Source: Planctomycetota bacterium (lineage in GTDB: Bacteria > Planctomycetota > Planctomycetia > Planctomycetales > Planctomycetaceae). From it: 53,572 bases of DNA. A program made the position numbers and the translations under genes. The first letter of the stretch is position 1. Every line of letters starts with the position of its first letter. The stretch spans positions 1 through 53,572 of the forward strand of contig QWQF01000164.1 of the NCBI GenBank assembly GCA_003669125.1, written 5' to 3'. The notes under the pieces are model-generated. The model did no database searches. It saw only the letters and a program-made list of their open reading frames with translations, and had not been told where the DNA came from. Shown here in pieces: positions 32,579-41,034 of this stretch.

Positions 32579-35077
32579 ATGACTCCAACTGCCCTCCGTT
32601 TCCTGGTTTTCGGTTTGACGCTCAGCACGTTGACGGCGATCGGTCTTCGTGCAGAGTCTCCGTCGGCCGATGACATCGTCTTCTTCGAGAAGGACGTGCT
32701 GCCGATCCTCAAGGCCAACTGCTTCGCGTGTCATGGCTCGGAGAAGAAACTGCAAGGCGGGCTGAAACTGACCAGCCGCGAAGACATCCTCAAAGGGGGC
32801 GAGAGCGGCCCGGCCGTTGATCTTAAGAAGCCGGGCGAGAGTTTGATCCTGCAAGCCATCAACTACGACGGCCTCATGATGCCGCCGAAAGGCAAGCTGT
32901 CCAAGACGCAAATCGACACGCTGACCAAGTGGGTCACGCGCGGACTCGCGTGGTCCGAGAAAGCAGCAGCCGCAGCGGCGAAAGCTCACGGCCCACCGGT
33001 CGTCGATGATGAGGCTCGCAGCTTCTGGGCGTTCCGGCCGGTTGTGAGGCCAGCCGTTCCGGAAATCTCAAATTTCAAATCTCAAATTTCAAATCCGATC
33101 GACGCCTTCGTCGTCGCGAAACTCGCAGCGAATGATGCTCGTCCCGCACCGGCGGCGGCGAAAGAGACGTTATTGCGGCGGCTGTTTTACACACTAACCG
33201 GCTTGCCCCCGTCACCGAAGGACGTCGCCGACTTTGCCAGCGATCGCTCGCCGAATGCCTACGACAAAGTCGTCGATCGACTGCTCGATTCGCGGCACTA
33301 CGGCGAACACTGGGCAAGGCACTGGCTCGATCTCGTTCGATACGCGGAGTCGAACAGCTTTGAACGAGACAACCCGAAGCCATTCGTGTGGCGATATCGC
33401 GATTACGTCATCCGTTCGTTCAACGCCGACAAGCCGTATGACCAATTCATCCGCGAGCAACTGGCCGGCGACGAACTCGAAAAAGTCACGCCCGATTCGA
33501 TCATTGCCACCGGCTACTACCGGCTCGGCCTGTGGGACGACGAACCGGCCGATCGGCCGCTGGCGTTCTACGACGGACTCGACGACATCGTGGCGACGAC
33601 ATCGCAGACGTTTCTCGGTCTGACCGCGAATTGTGCCCGTTGCCACGATCACAAAATCGATCCGTTCACACAGCGCGACTACTACTCGCTGCTGGCGTTC
33701 TTCCACGGCGTCAAACCCTACGGCGGCGACAACGAGATTCTGCGATTCATCGGCGACGATGCGGCTCGCGAGCGCCAAGCCACGGCGACTGCTGAATGGG
33801 AAGCGAAGTTGTCTGAGGTGAAAAAGAACATCGCCGCCGTCGAAGATTCGATCAAGGACAAACTCCCCGGCGGTGAGATCGACGACTTCAAGTTCGATGG
33901 CAAACGCCGCGAGATTCTCCGCAAGCAGCGCGGCAAGTTGATCTCCGTCGAGGATCACGAAAAATACGAAGTACTGCATCGAGAACGAGGACAGATCGAG
34001 CGCGATCGCCCGAAGTCGCTCGAACAGGCTCTCGCCGTCAAAGAAGAAGGCCGGCCGCGTGACACGTTCCTCTTGCTGCGAGGCAATCCGCAGTCTCAAG
34101 GCGACCGCGTCGAGCCAGCATTTCCGTCTGTCTTGCTCGCGGCGAATGCCAAGCCTCCTGAGTTGCCTTCTCATCGTGCAGGCTCGGAAAGTTCCGGCCG
34201 TCGCCGAGTGCTCGCCGATTGGATTGCCTCGCCAACGAATCCGTTGACCGCGCGTGTCATGGTCAACCGCGTCTGGCAGTATCACTTCGGCCGTGGTCTC
34301 GTGCGCTCGTCCAGCAACTTCGGCTACATGGGCTCACCGCCGACACATCCTGAACTGCTCGATTGGCTCGCCAGCGAATTCGTTCGCACCGGCTGGAAGC
34401 TCAAACCGCTCCACCGTCTGATCGTCACGTCGAATGCGTTTCGGATGAGCACTCCAGTGAGCAGTGATGTTGCCACCAAAGATCCCGAAAACGATTGGAT
34501 CTCGCACTTCGACCTGCGCCGCCTCTCCGCCGAGGAAGTCCGCGATTCGATTCTCGCCGCCTGCGGGAATTTGAACCTCGGCAAGACGGACGGGCCGAGC
34601 GTCTATCCGGTGATCCCGCGCGAGGTGCTCGCCGGACAATCGGTTCCAGGACGCAACTGGGAGAAGTCGACACCCGAAGAAGCCGCTTCTCGCAGCGTAT
34701 TCGTCCACATCAAGCGATCATTGGCCGTGCCGTTGCTGACGGCATTTGATGCCGCCGATTCGGACTCCCCCTGCCCTGTCCGCTTCACGACCACTCAGCC
34801 CTCGCAAGCACTGGCACTGATCAACAGCACGTTCGCGAATGAGCAAGCGGCCCTCTTCGCAGCCAGCCTACGACGCGAAGCCGGCCAGGACACGACCACC
34901 TGCGTGAAGGCGGGACTGATTCGCGTCTTGCAGCGCCAACCGACCGAGCGAGAGATTGCTCGCGGATTGAAGTTTGTGGATGACAACATCCAGCAAGAAA
35001 AGGTCTCCGCCGATGAAGCTCTGCGGCGCTTCTGCCTGCTGGCGATCAACCTGAATGAGTTTGTGTACCTCGATTGA
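32579..35077 (+). CDS. PSCyt1/DUF1549/DUF1553 (PSD1) secreted cytochrome-domain protein
   Basis: An 832-residue PSD1 protein. The signal peptide (FLVFGLTLSTLTAIGLRA) is followed by a PSCyt1 domain with VLPILKANCFACHGSEKKLQGGL. DUF1549 (NPIDAFVVAKLAAN, GLPPSPKDVADF, EHWARHWLDLVRYAES) includes NCARCHDHKIDPFTQRDYY. A short coiled-coil-like stretch comes next, then DUF1553 (NPLTARVMVNRVWQYHFGRGL, PTHPELLDWLA). The linker between PSCyt1 and DUF1549 contains EISNFKSQISN, the product of a 14-base tandem repeat. ATG 32579 is preferred to the upstream frame because it begins the signal peptide. The partner DUF1501 gene follows after an inverted-repeat spacer. It diverges from the AddB-like gene over about 128 bases. 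Confidence 0.94.
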   Translation: MTPTALRFLVFGLTLSTLTAIGLRAESPSADDIVFFEKDVLPILKANCFACHGSEKKLQGGLKLTSREDILKGGESGPAVDLKKPGESLILQAINYDGLMMPPKGKLSKTQIDTLTKWVTRGLAWSEKAAAAAAKAHGPPVVDDEARSFWAFRPVVRPAVPEISNFKSQISNPIDAFVVAKLAANDARPAPAAAKETLLRRLFYTLTGLPPSPKDVADFASDRSPNAYDKVVDRLLDSRHYGEHWARHWLDLVRYAESNSFERDNPKPFVWRYRDYVIRSFNADKPYDQFIREQLAGDELEKVTPDSIIATGYYRLGLWDDEPADRPLAFYDGLDDIVATTSQTFLGLTANCARCHDHKIDPFTQRDYYSLLAFFHGVKPYGGDNEILRFIGDDAARERQATATAEWEAKLSEVKKNIAAVEDSIKDKLPGGEIDDFKFDGKRREILRKQRGKLISVEDHEKYEVLHRERGQIERDRPKSLEQALAVKEEGRPRDTFLLLRGNPQSQGDRVEPAFPSVLLAANAKPPELPSHRAGSESSGRRRVLADWIASPTNPLTARVMVNRVWQYHFGRGLVRSSSNFGYMGSPPTHPELLDWLASEFVRTGWKLKPLHRLIVTSNAFRMSTPVSSDVATKDPENDWISHFDLRRLSAEEVRDSILAACGNLNLGKTDGPSVYPVIPREVLAGQSVPGRNWEKSTPEEAASRSVFVHIKRSLAVPLLTAFDAADSDSPCPVRFTTTQPSQALALINSTFANEQAALFAASLRREAGQDTTTCVKAGLIRVLQRQPTEREIARGLKFVDDNIQQEKVSADEALRRFCLLAINLNEFVYLD
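33067..33094. repeat. Tandem 14-bp AT-rich repeat inside a PSD1 gene
   Basis: CTCAAATTTCAAAT occurs twice in tandem (33067-33080 and 33081-33094) in otherwise GC-rich DNA. Because 14 is not a multiple of three, the two units are read in different phases, giving ISNFKSQISN. It sits precisely at the junction of two protein domains. Confidence 0.75.
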
Positions 35078-35081
35078 GTTT

Positions 35082-35145
35082 TCTCTGTGCCCTCGGTGTC
35101 TCTGTGGTAACTTTTTTCACCACAGAGACTCCGAGGACACGGAGA
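35082..35145. repeat. 27-bp imperfect inverted repeat between PSD1 and DUF1501 genes
   Basis: Arms 35082-35108 and 35119-35145 are reverse complements at 24 of 27 positions (core GTCTCTGTGGT). The 10-base loop contains six T. It lies between the stop of the PSD1 gene and the start of its DUF1501 partner, so it could reduce read-through, although the T-run is in the loop rather than after the stem. Confidence 0.75.
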
Positions 35146-35158
35146 TGGAGAAGACACG

Positions 35159-36616
35159 ATGACGGACAATTTTTGCGGACGAACCCGCCGAGAGTTTTTG
35201 TGGCAAACCGGAGCAGGCTTTACCGGCGTTGCGTTGGCCGGACTGCTCGATCAGCAATTTTTTGGCCAGTCAGCACTCGCGGCCGAAGGGGCAACAAAGG
35301 TCTTCGCGAATCCGCTGGCACCGAAGAAGCCGCATTTCGATGCGCCGGCCAAGAGCGTCATCTTCCTCTACATGTACGGTGGACCGAGCCACATCGACAC
35401 GTTCGATTACAAGCCGACCATGATCGGCCGCGACAACCAGACCATCGCGGTCAAAACGTTTGGCCGAGGCGGCAAGAAGAACGAAGGCCGCATCGTCGAG
35501 CCGCGCTGGAAGTTCAAACAGTACGGCCAGTGCGGCCATTGGGTCAGCGAGCTGTTTCCGAATCTCGCGAAGCATGTGGACGACATCGCGTTCCTGCACT
35601 CAATGACCGCTGACTCGCCGATTCACGGATCGGCGATGTTGCAGATGAACACAGGCAAAGTGCAGAGCGGTTCGCCGTGCATCGGCTCATGGGTGAATTA
35701 CGGGCTCGGCACCGAGAACGAGAACCTCCCCGGCTTCGTCGTGATGCTCGACCCGCGCGGTGGCCCGATCAGCGGGGCGAAGAATTGGAACAGCGGCTAC
35801 ATGCCGGCGCAGTACGAGGGAACAATCTTCCGCTCGCAAGGGACGCCAATTCTCGATCTCGCTCGTCCGGCAGAATTGAGTGAGGCTGGCCAGCGACGAT
35901 TGCTCGACACGCTGCGTGAATTCAACGACGACCACGCTGCGCGCCTCGGCAACGATTCGAAGCTGGCGGCGCGCGTCGCCAGTTACGAGTTGGCGTTCAA
36001 GATGCAGTCGTCCGCGCCGGAGGCCGTCGATTTCTCGCAAGAACCGCAACACATCCAGGAGATGTACGGCCTCAACGACAAACGCTGCGGCACGGTCGCT
36101 CGGCAATGTCTGCTCGCGCGGAGGCTCGTCGAACGGGGCGTGCGCTTCGTGCAGATTTACTCCGGCGGAGCACACAACGACGACAACTGGGATGCTCATG
36201 GCGATCTCAAGAACAATCACGATCTGCATGCGGGCGAGACTGACAAGCCAATCGCCGCGCTGTTGGCCGACCTCAAGACACGCGGATTGCTCGATTCAAC
36301 ACTGATTGTTTGGGGTGGCGAGTTCGGCCGGCAACCGACCGCCGAATACGAAAAGGGAACCGGCCGCGACCACAATGCTTATGGCTTCACGATGTGGGCC
36401 GCCGGCGGCGGTGTCAAAGGAGGCATCTCCGTCGGCACGACGGATGAACTCGGCAGCGCGGCGGTTGAAAAACCATTCCACGTCAAACACCTGCACGCCA
36501 CAATGCTGCACCAACTTGGACTCGAACCAGATCGCCTGACGTACTTCTACGGCGGACTCGACCAAAAACTCGTCGGCGTCGAGGGAGCGGAACCGATCCG
36601 TGAGATCATGAGCTAG
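35159..36616 (+). CDS. DUF1501 domain protein with Tat-type leader
   Basis: A 485-residue DUF1501 protein. The N-terminus has TRREFLWQTGAGFTGVALAGLL, a good twin-arginine leader. Family motifs in order are MYGGPSHIDTFDYKP, SMTADSPIHGSAMLQMNTG, VWGGEFGRQPTAE, GRDHNAYGFTMWAAGGGVKGG, and HVKHLHATMLHQLGLEPDRLTYFYGGLD at the C-terminus. It forms the usual pair with the PSD1 gene upstream. A GGAGATGGAG purine-rich stretch lies before the ATG. No catalytic role is established for the family. The folded export route hints at a cofactor or pre-assembled complex. Confidence 0.95.
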   Translation: MTDNFCGRTRREFLWQTGAGFTGVALAGLLDQQFFGQSALAAEGATKVFANPLAPKKPHFDAPAKSVIFLYMYGGPSHIDTFDYKPTMIGRDNQTIAVKTFGRGGKKNEGRIVEPRWKFKQYGQCGHWVSELFPNLAKHVDDIAFLHSMTADSPIHGSAMLQMNTGKVQSGSPCIGSWVNYGLGTENENLPGFVVMLDPRGGPISGAKNWNSGYMPAQYEGTIFRSQGTPILDLARPAELSEAGQRRLLDTLREFNDDHAARLGNDSKLAARVASYELAFKMQSSAPEAVDFSQEPQHIQEMYGLNDKRCGTVARQCLLARRLVERGVRFVQIYSGGAHNDDNWDAHGDLKNNHDLHAGETDKPIAALLADLKTRGLLDSTLIVWGGEFGRQPTAEYEKGTGRDHNAYGFTMWAAGGGVKGGISVGTTDELGSAAVEKPFHVKHLHATMLHQLGLEPDRLTYFYGGLDQKLVGVEGAEPIREIMS

Positions 36617-36642
36617 TGATCCAACAATCTGGTTTTGAGAGG

Positions 36643-36695
36643 TAGCCACACTCTCCAGAGTGTGGGTTTCCCACGTTCTGGCGAACGTGGCTACT
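36643..36695. repeat. Double-hairpin repeat after the DUF1501 gene
   Basis: Two adjacent small hairpins, CCACACTCT/AGAGTGTGG (36646-36665) and CCACGTTC/GAACGTGG (36671-36690), are enclosed by GTAGCCAC (36643-36650) and GTGGCTAC (36686-36693). It lies between convergent genes and may serve as a transcription barrier, but it lacks a T-tract. I regard it as another intergenic repeat family. Confidence 0.65.
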
Positions 36696-36719
36696 TGTCA
36701 TTTCAAAGTTGGTGAACCA

Positions 36720-39700
36720 CTAGGCGGGTGGCTCTGGCGGCTTCTTTTTTGTGGCTCGCTTGCGGGGTGTGAGTTGCAACCAGGAGTCGAGTTGCTTGCT
36801 GACCTCGTCGAAGCTGACGATCCGTGGCGCGACGTTGAACTCTGCTTCCGCAGGGGAGTTTGCAGGGGACGCGAAATTCAGTCGCAAGACTTCCTTTTCC
36901 AGGTTCTGCAACCAGGCAGGGAGTTCGATACCGGAGCCAGTGCTGTCGGCGAGGTACGCGTCGATCTCGCGGCGAAGAGCATCGAAGGCAGGCGACTCGG
37001 CGCGTTGGGTTTGGGCGTCGGCGACAACTTGCGGCAAGTGAGCAAGCATCCGATTCACGGCCAGCGGCTTCGTGAACTGTTCGTTGAGCCGGTCGCTGAC
37101 GGCGGGGAGCCTCATACCGTACTTGCGTTCTGCGGCCTGCAAGCGACGGAGGTGGCCGGTGGCGGATTCGCGGGCTCGTTTCTCGAAACTGCGTTCCCAA
37201 GCGGCGACGGCTTCTTGCAGGTTCCCGTTGCAGAGGACTTGGTGAACCAAATTCAACGGCGTGAAGTTCCAAGCGTCGCGGTCGTAGTCCGCTTCGACGC
37301 GCAGGAAGTCGAGCAGGAAATAAAACTTTTCGCCGTAGTCGGACTGCGTCGTCGTCGTGTTGTATTCGAGGAACCGGTCGAACTTGTCGACGACGGTCGT
37401 GTAGATCAGTTCGAGCACATGGACAACGTGGTCGGTCTCAATCGCGCCACTGTCGAGGGCTTCCAGCAACGGGCTGGGACGCAGCGGGTCTTGCGACTCG
37501 GCGAGGAAGTTTAAGAACCACGGAATGCCGTTGTGCAGGATCGCGCGGACGTTGCCGAGCGTCAGCATCTTGGCGTGAAAGAGTTCCGCTCCGTACTTGG
37601 TGACGAACTCACGGACCTCGTCCCAGATGGCATCGCGCTTCATGCTCTCGACGGCCGAGAGCCGCATCGTTGCGCTGTGGCTGACCCATTCCTCGACGAA
37701 CGGCTTCAGCAAGTGATCCAGCTGTTCGACCAGTTTTTCTTGCGGGAAGGCTCCGTCTTGCCATGTTGCGGCGGAACGCAGCAATGCCTCTGCCGAGGAC
37801 CGCACCGCAGTGCGGAACAGCCGGTCGAACTCGGTGACGGCCATCTCGCCGGGACGTGACGCCTTCTCCATGCGATGCGCGGTTCGCAGCAGATGCCACG
37901 TCTCTTTCAGCAGTCCCATTCGCGGAAGTTGCGTGAGCAGGAAGCGGATGTCCGATTGCAGCAACCGCGCGGCAAGCACTTGCTTGGGATGCCCACCGAC
38001 ATCCAGAGGCACATACAGCAGCGGCTTGCGGGCGAGGGTCGTCAGCAAACTGGGCAGAGTCGTTTTGACCTCATCGACATCGCCTCGCAAGACCGCTCGG
38101 TACAGTGCGGTCATGTGCAGGTCTTCGCTCGCGGCTTTCGATTTCTTGCGGATGTCACCGCCGGGGAGGAAGCAGCCCAGGCCACGCTCGCCAATTCGGC
38201 ACGCGAGCTGCGCAGCGATCACCGTCTGCACCATGTAGAGCTTCGTCTGCAATTGCAGATCGTATTCGACATTCGAGTCATGCTCGCCCGACGGCGTCGC
38301 GATCTCGAAATCCCAGAGCGCGCCCATCAGCTTGCGGAGGCCGTGCTGCATCTCGCCGAGATGCTTGACCCAGCCGCTAATCACCGCCTGCGGGTCTTCG
38401 AGATCCGGCCGCCGGGCCTCTTTCGGATTGCGTTGCAGTCCGGCGGGCGGGTTGCGCATCAGGCACGCGACCGCCATCTGCCAGACCTGAGCCAGCGTGA
38501 CCGAAAACTTCAGTCGCGGCTCCAGCGCCTTGCTGAGATACTCCATCTCCGTCGAACCGGTCGAGGCACCGTCTTCCATCAGCTCACCGGAGACTCCGTC
38601 GTCCGCGCTGTCTTTGAACGAGACATCTTCGTACGCGTTGCGAAACAGATTGTCTTCGTCGTCCTCGTCCTCGTCGTCCGGATCGAGCAATGCTCCGTCA
38701 TCGTCATCAAAATCGTCGAGATCCTCGTCCAGTGAATCCTGCTCAGGCTTCGGCTTCGGTTTTTTCTTGGGCAGGTCATCTGCCAGTCCGTCGAGCACGG
38801 GGACTTCCCAGAACTCACCAGCGTTGACTTCGAGATACGCGAAGAACCGCCGGATCAACGGCCAGCGGTCAGGCTGCGAGCCGTCTGCCGATTCGGCGGT
38901 GACTTGCGTCATCCATTCGGTCAGCAGCGCCGGCAGCGAGTAGGAACCGGACTCGACGCCGACCTCTTCGTTCTGGCTGAGCCACTGCATCAGCAGCGCC
39001 ATCGCGGCGACGTAGTCTTCCTTTTCGAGCAACGCTTTCACGACGAGAGCATACGACTTGGCTGTCGTGAAGCGGTCGATGTGCCGCCGCCAAAAGCTCA
39101 CGTCGCCCGCCGCTTCACCCGCCGCGCGCCATTCGGAGAGGACGTCGGCAACGTGCGTGGCCGACTCCCAACTCTCGCGGCCGGCAACGTGCGGCATGTC
39201 TTCGACCGTGACGCTGGCGAACTGGTCCCAGTATTCGGCGAACGTGCGAAAGCAATCCGAGAGTCGTCGCGTCAGTTCGCGGTCTCCTTGTGCCGCCGAC
39301 TCGCCCAAGGCTCGCGAATAGACCGAGAGGTATTGCTCGACAATCGACAGCAACTCTTCGAGCCGTTGATCAGGAATGCTGTCCTCTCGCGACGAGAACA
39401 GTGGGATTTGACCCTGAAAGCCGAGGATGTTCCACGGATCGGGGAACGCTCCGCATTCGATGCCGCGTTTGAAGTGGTCCTCGATTTCCGCGATCAGCGA
39501 GACCGCCGGCAGAAGCTGTCCCGAACTCAGATGCCGATGCGCCGCCGTGATTCTCCAATGGACTTCGCACGCGAATCTCGCAGCAACCGACGGAATGACG
39601 GCGGCGGTTTCTCGCGCGGCTTGTGGCCGGCCGAGCATCGCGTACAACCCCGCGAGATGCCGGTACTGAATTTGTCTCGCTCCGTAATTCGCAAGATACA

Positions 39701-40865
39701 AGTTGAGCGACTGCCGCACATGCCCGAACGGCTGCTGCGTTTTCTTGGCGGCATCTCTCAGACGTTCGGCACGTTCGCCTTTCGCGTCGTCCAACAGTCG
39801 ATCGTAAAACGCATCGCGCTGCCGAGCGACTCGCGGCAACAGCGAGGTCAGTGTGATCGTTGAGTCGTGTGTGTCCGGCCCCGCTCCACTGATCGCCGAC
39901 GCCATCAGCATGGTGCCGCACAGCACCGAGGCCGCGTCGAACAGCGATTCCTCTGGCGGTTGTTCGGTTTGCTCGGCCATCCAATTCAGCAGCGAGTCAA
40001 GAATGATCTTTCGCAGGATGAACCGGCGGAAGTTTCCCTTGTTGTCGATGAGGTGCGGATCCCACTCGCCGAACATGTAGTTCGTGCGTTTGTAAACCGG
40101 ATGGTTGTGATCGTGAGCACGCACGTCGCACGCAATCTCGTCCAGATTCCGCAAATCGAAGTACGCGTTCTGCAACAGATTCGCCGGCACCCCTTGCATC
40201 AGCTCCATCGTCCGCTTGATGAGTTCCTGATACGGCCCGCGTCCTGCTCCGACTCCTTGAAAATAGATCGGCACCGGCCGGAATCGCTCCTTGGGATACG
40301 GCTCCATCTTGCGGTCGTTTTCGAGCACCGCGACCGGCCGGAAGCCAATGAAGTCATTGAGACTTTCGATCGCGCCGCTGACGATCCGCTCGGTCTCATC
40401 CCACGGCGAACCCTGAGCCAGGACCGCCTCAAACAATCGAGCAAGAAATAGAGGCTGCTGAAAATCAGCGTCGCTGAGATGAAACAGCAAGTCTCCATGA
40501 TGCCGCCGATACGCCGGCCACAACTCATGGAACGTGAGGTGGAGCACCGCCCTTGCCTGCCCCGAATCCTTGAACGCCGCTGACGTCGTTTCGAGTTCGC
40601 TCAGCCGCGCAAGCAGCGCCGCCTCAAACGAATCCCACGGGTTCGGCCAACCCCACTCCGGATGGCAGCGATTCAGCCGATCCTGAAATTTCACATCCGG
40701 TTTGCCGCCGGAGAAGTTCAGATAACCAAGAATGTCCTGAAAACCGCTGGCCAGCGCGGCGGTCGGGACATCCTTCGGGACGCTGGGTGTGAATGCGTTC
40801 GGCAAACTCTCCGGCTCAGGCGGAGTTGTCTCGGCAGAATCCCCGGTTGGCTGACTTTCCGACAT
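36720..40865 (-). CDS. Very large cytoplasmic protein of unknown function
   Basis: A 1,381-residue protein with no signal peptide or membrane segment. It is largely alpha-helical by composition, with many Leu/Ala/Glu/Arg helices resembling TPR- or HEAT-like scaffolds. Around residues 700-750 is an extremely acidic stretch containing DEDLDDFDDDDGALLDPDDED, and the C-terminus is basic (RKRATKKK). The N-terminal part has conserved-looking HPEWGWPNPWDSFEAALLARL and YKRTNYMFGEWDPHLIDNKG. I do not recognise a family. The start at MSESQPTGD (40865) is chosen over an in-frame ATG at 40934, whose extra residues have no coding character. It is separated from the transporter gene upstream by a long inverted repeat, and ends convergently with the DUF1501 gene. 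Confidence 0.85.
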   Translation of the reverse strand: MSESQPTGDSAETTPPEPESLPNAFTPSVPKDVPTAALASGFQDILGYLNFSGGKPDVKFQDRLNRCHPEWGWPNPWDSFEAALLARLSELETTSAAFKDSGQARAVLHLTFHELWPAYRRHHGDLLFHLSDADFQQPLFLARLFEAVLAQGSPWDETERIVSGAIESLNDFIGFRPVAVLENDRKMEPYPKERFRPVPIYFQGVGAGRGPYQELIKRTMELMQGVPANLLQNAYFDLRNLDEIACDVRAHDHNHPVYKRTNYMFGEWDPHLIDNKGNFRRFILRKIILDSLLNWMAEQTEQPPEESLFDAASVLCGTMLMASAISGAGPDTHDSTITLTSLLPRVARQRDAFYDRLLDDAKGERAERLRDAAKKTQQPFGHVRQSLNLYLANYGARQIQYRHLAGLYAMLGRPQAARETAAVIPSVAARFACEVHWRITAAHRHLSSGQLLPAVSLIAEIEDHFKRGIECGAFPDPWNILGFQGQIPLFSSREDSIPDQRLEELLSIVEQYLSVYSRALGESAAQGDRELTRRLSDCFRTFAEYWDQFASVTVEDMPHVAGRESWESATHVADVLSEWRAAGEAAGDVSFWRRHIDRFTTAKSYALVVKALLEKEDYVAAMALLMQWLSQNEEVGVESGSYSLPALLTEWMTQVTAESADGSQPDRWPLIRRFFAYLEVNAGEFWEVPVLDGLADDLPKKKPKPKPEQDSLDEDLDDFDDDDGALLDPDDEDEDDEDNLFRNAYEDVSFKDSADDGVSGELMEDGASTGSTEMEYLSKALEPRLKFSVTLAQVWQMAVACLMRNPPAGLQRNPKEARRPDLEDPQAVISGWVKHLGEMQHGLRKLMGALWDFEIATPSGEHDSNVEYDLQLQTKLYMVQTVIAAQLACRIGERGLGCFLPGGDIRKKSKAASEDLHMTALYRAVLRGDVDEVKTTLPSLLTTLARKPLLYVPLDVGGHPKQVLAARLLQSDIRFLLTQLPRMGLLKETWHLLRTAHRMEKASRPGEMAVTEFDRLFRTAVRSSAEALLRSAATWQDGAFPQEKLVEQLDHLLKPFVEEWVSHSATMRLSAVESMKRDAIWDEVREFVTKYGAELFHAKMLTLGNVRAILHNGIPWFLNFLAESQDPLRPSPLLEALDSGAIETDHVVHVLELIYTTVVDKFDRFLEYNTTTTQSDYGEKFYFLLDFLRVEADYDRDAWNFTPLNLVHQVLCNGNLQEAVAAWERSFEKRARESATGHLRRLQAAERKYGMRLPAVSDRLNEQFTKPLAVNRMLAHLPQVVADAQTQRAESPAFDALRREIDAYLADSTGSGIELPAWLQNLEKEVLRLNFASPANSPAEAEFNVAPRIVSFDEVSKQLDSWLQLTPRKRATKKKPPEPPA

Positions 40866-40938
40866 AAACAATGCGATTCCCGGCAGGCACAGAAGAACTT
40901 TCGAGCGGCAGTTTCGCAACCGGCCGAAGAGCAACCAA

Positions 40939-41033
40939 GGGGTCGGGTGTGCGAATTTCAGATTTCGCCGAAGGAGGTTTGAGAAGTCGCAAAATCTCGG
41001 CCGGCGAAATCTGAAATTCGCACACCCAACCCC
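40939..41033. repeat. 31-bp inverted repeat between the transporter and the large protein gene
   Basis: Arms 40939-40969 and 41003-41033 are reverse complements with one mismatch in 31; the inner 25 bases are exact (core GTGTGCGAATTTCAGATTTC). The spacer is 33 bases. The inner end of the element is AT-rich compared with the surroundings. It starts two bases beyond the transporter stop at 41035. Confidence 0.85.
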
Positions 41034-41034
41034 G

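Noticed and set aside
40939..41033. Intrinsic terminator for the transporter gene
   Set aside because: The arms are 31 bp with a 33-base loop and no T-tract follows, so it is listed as a repeat.
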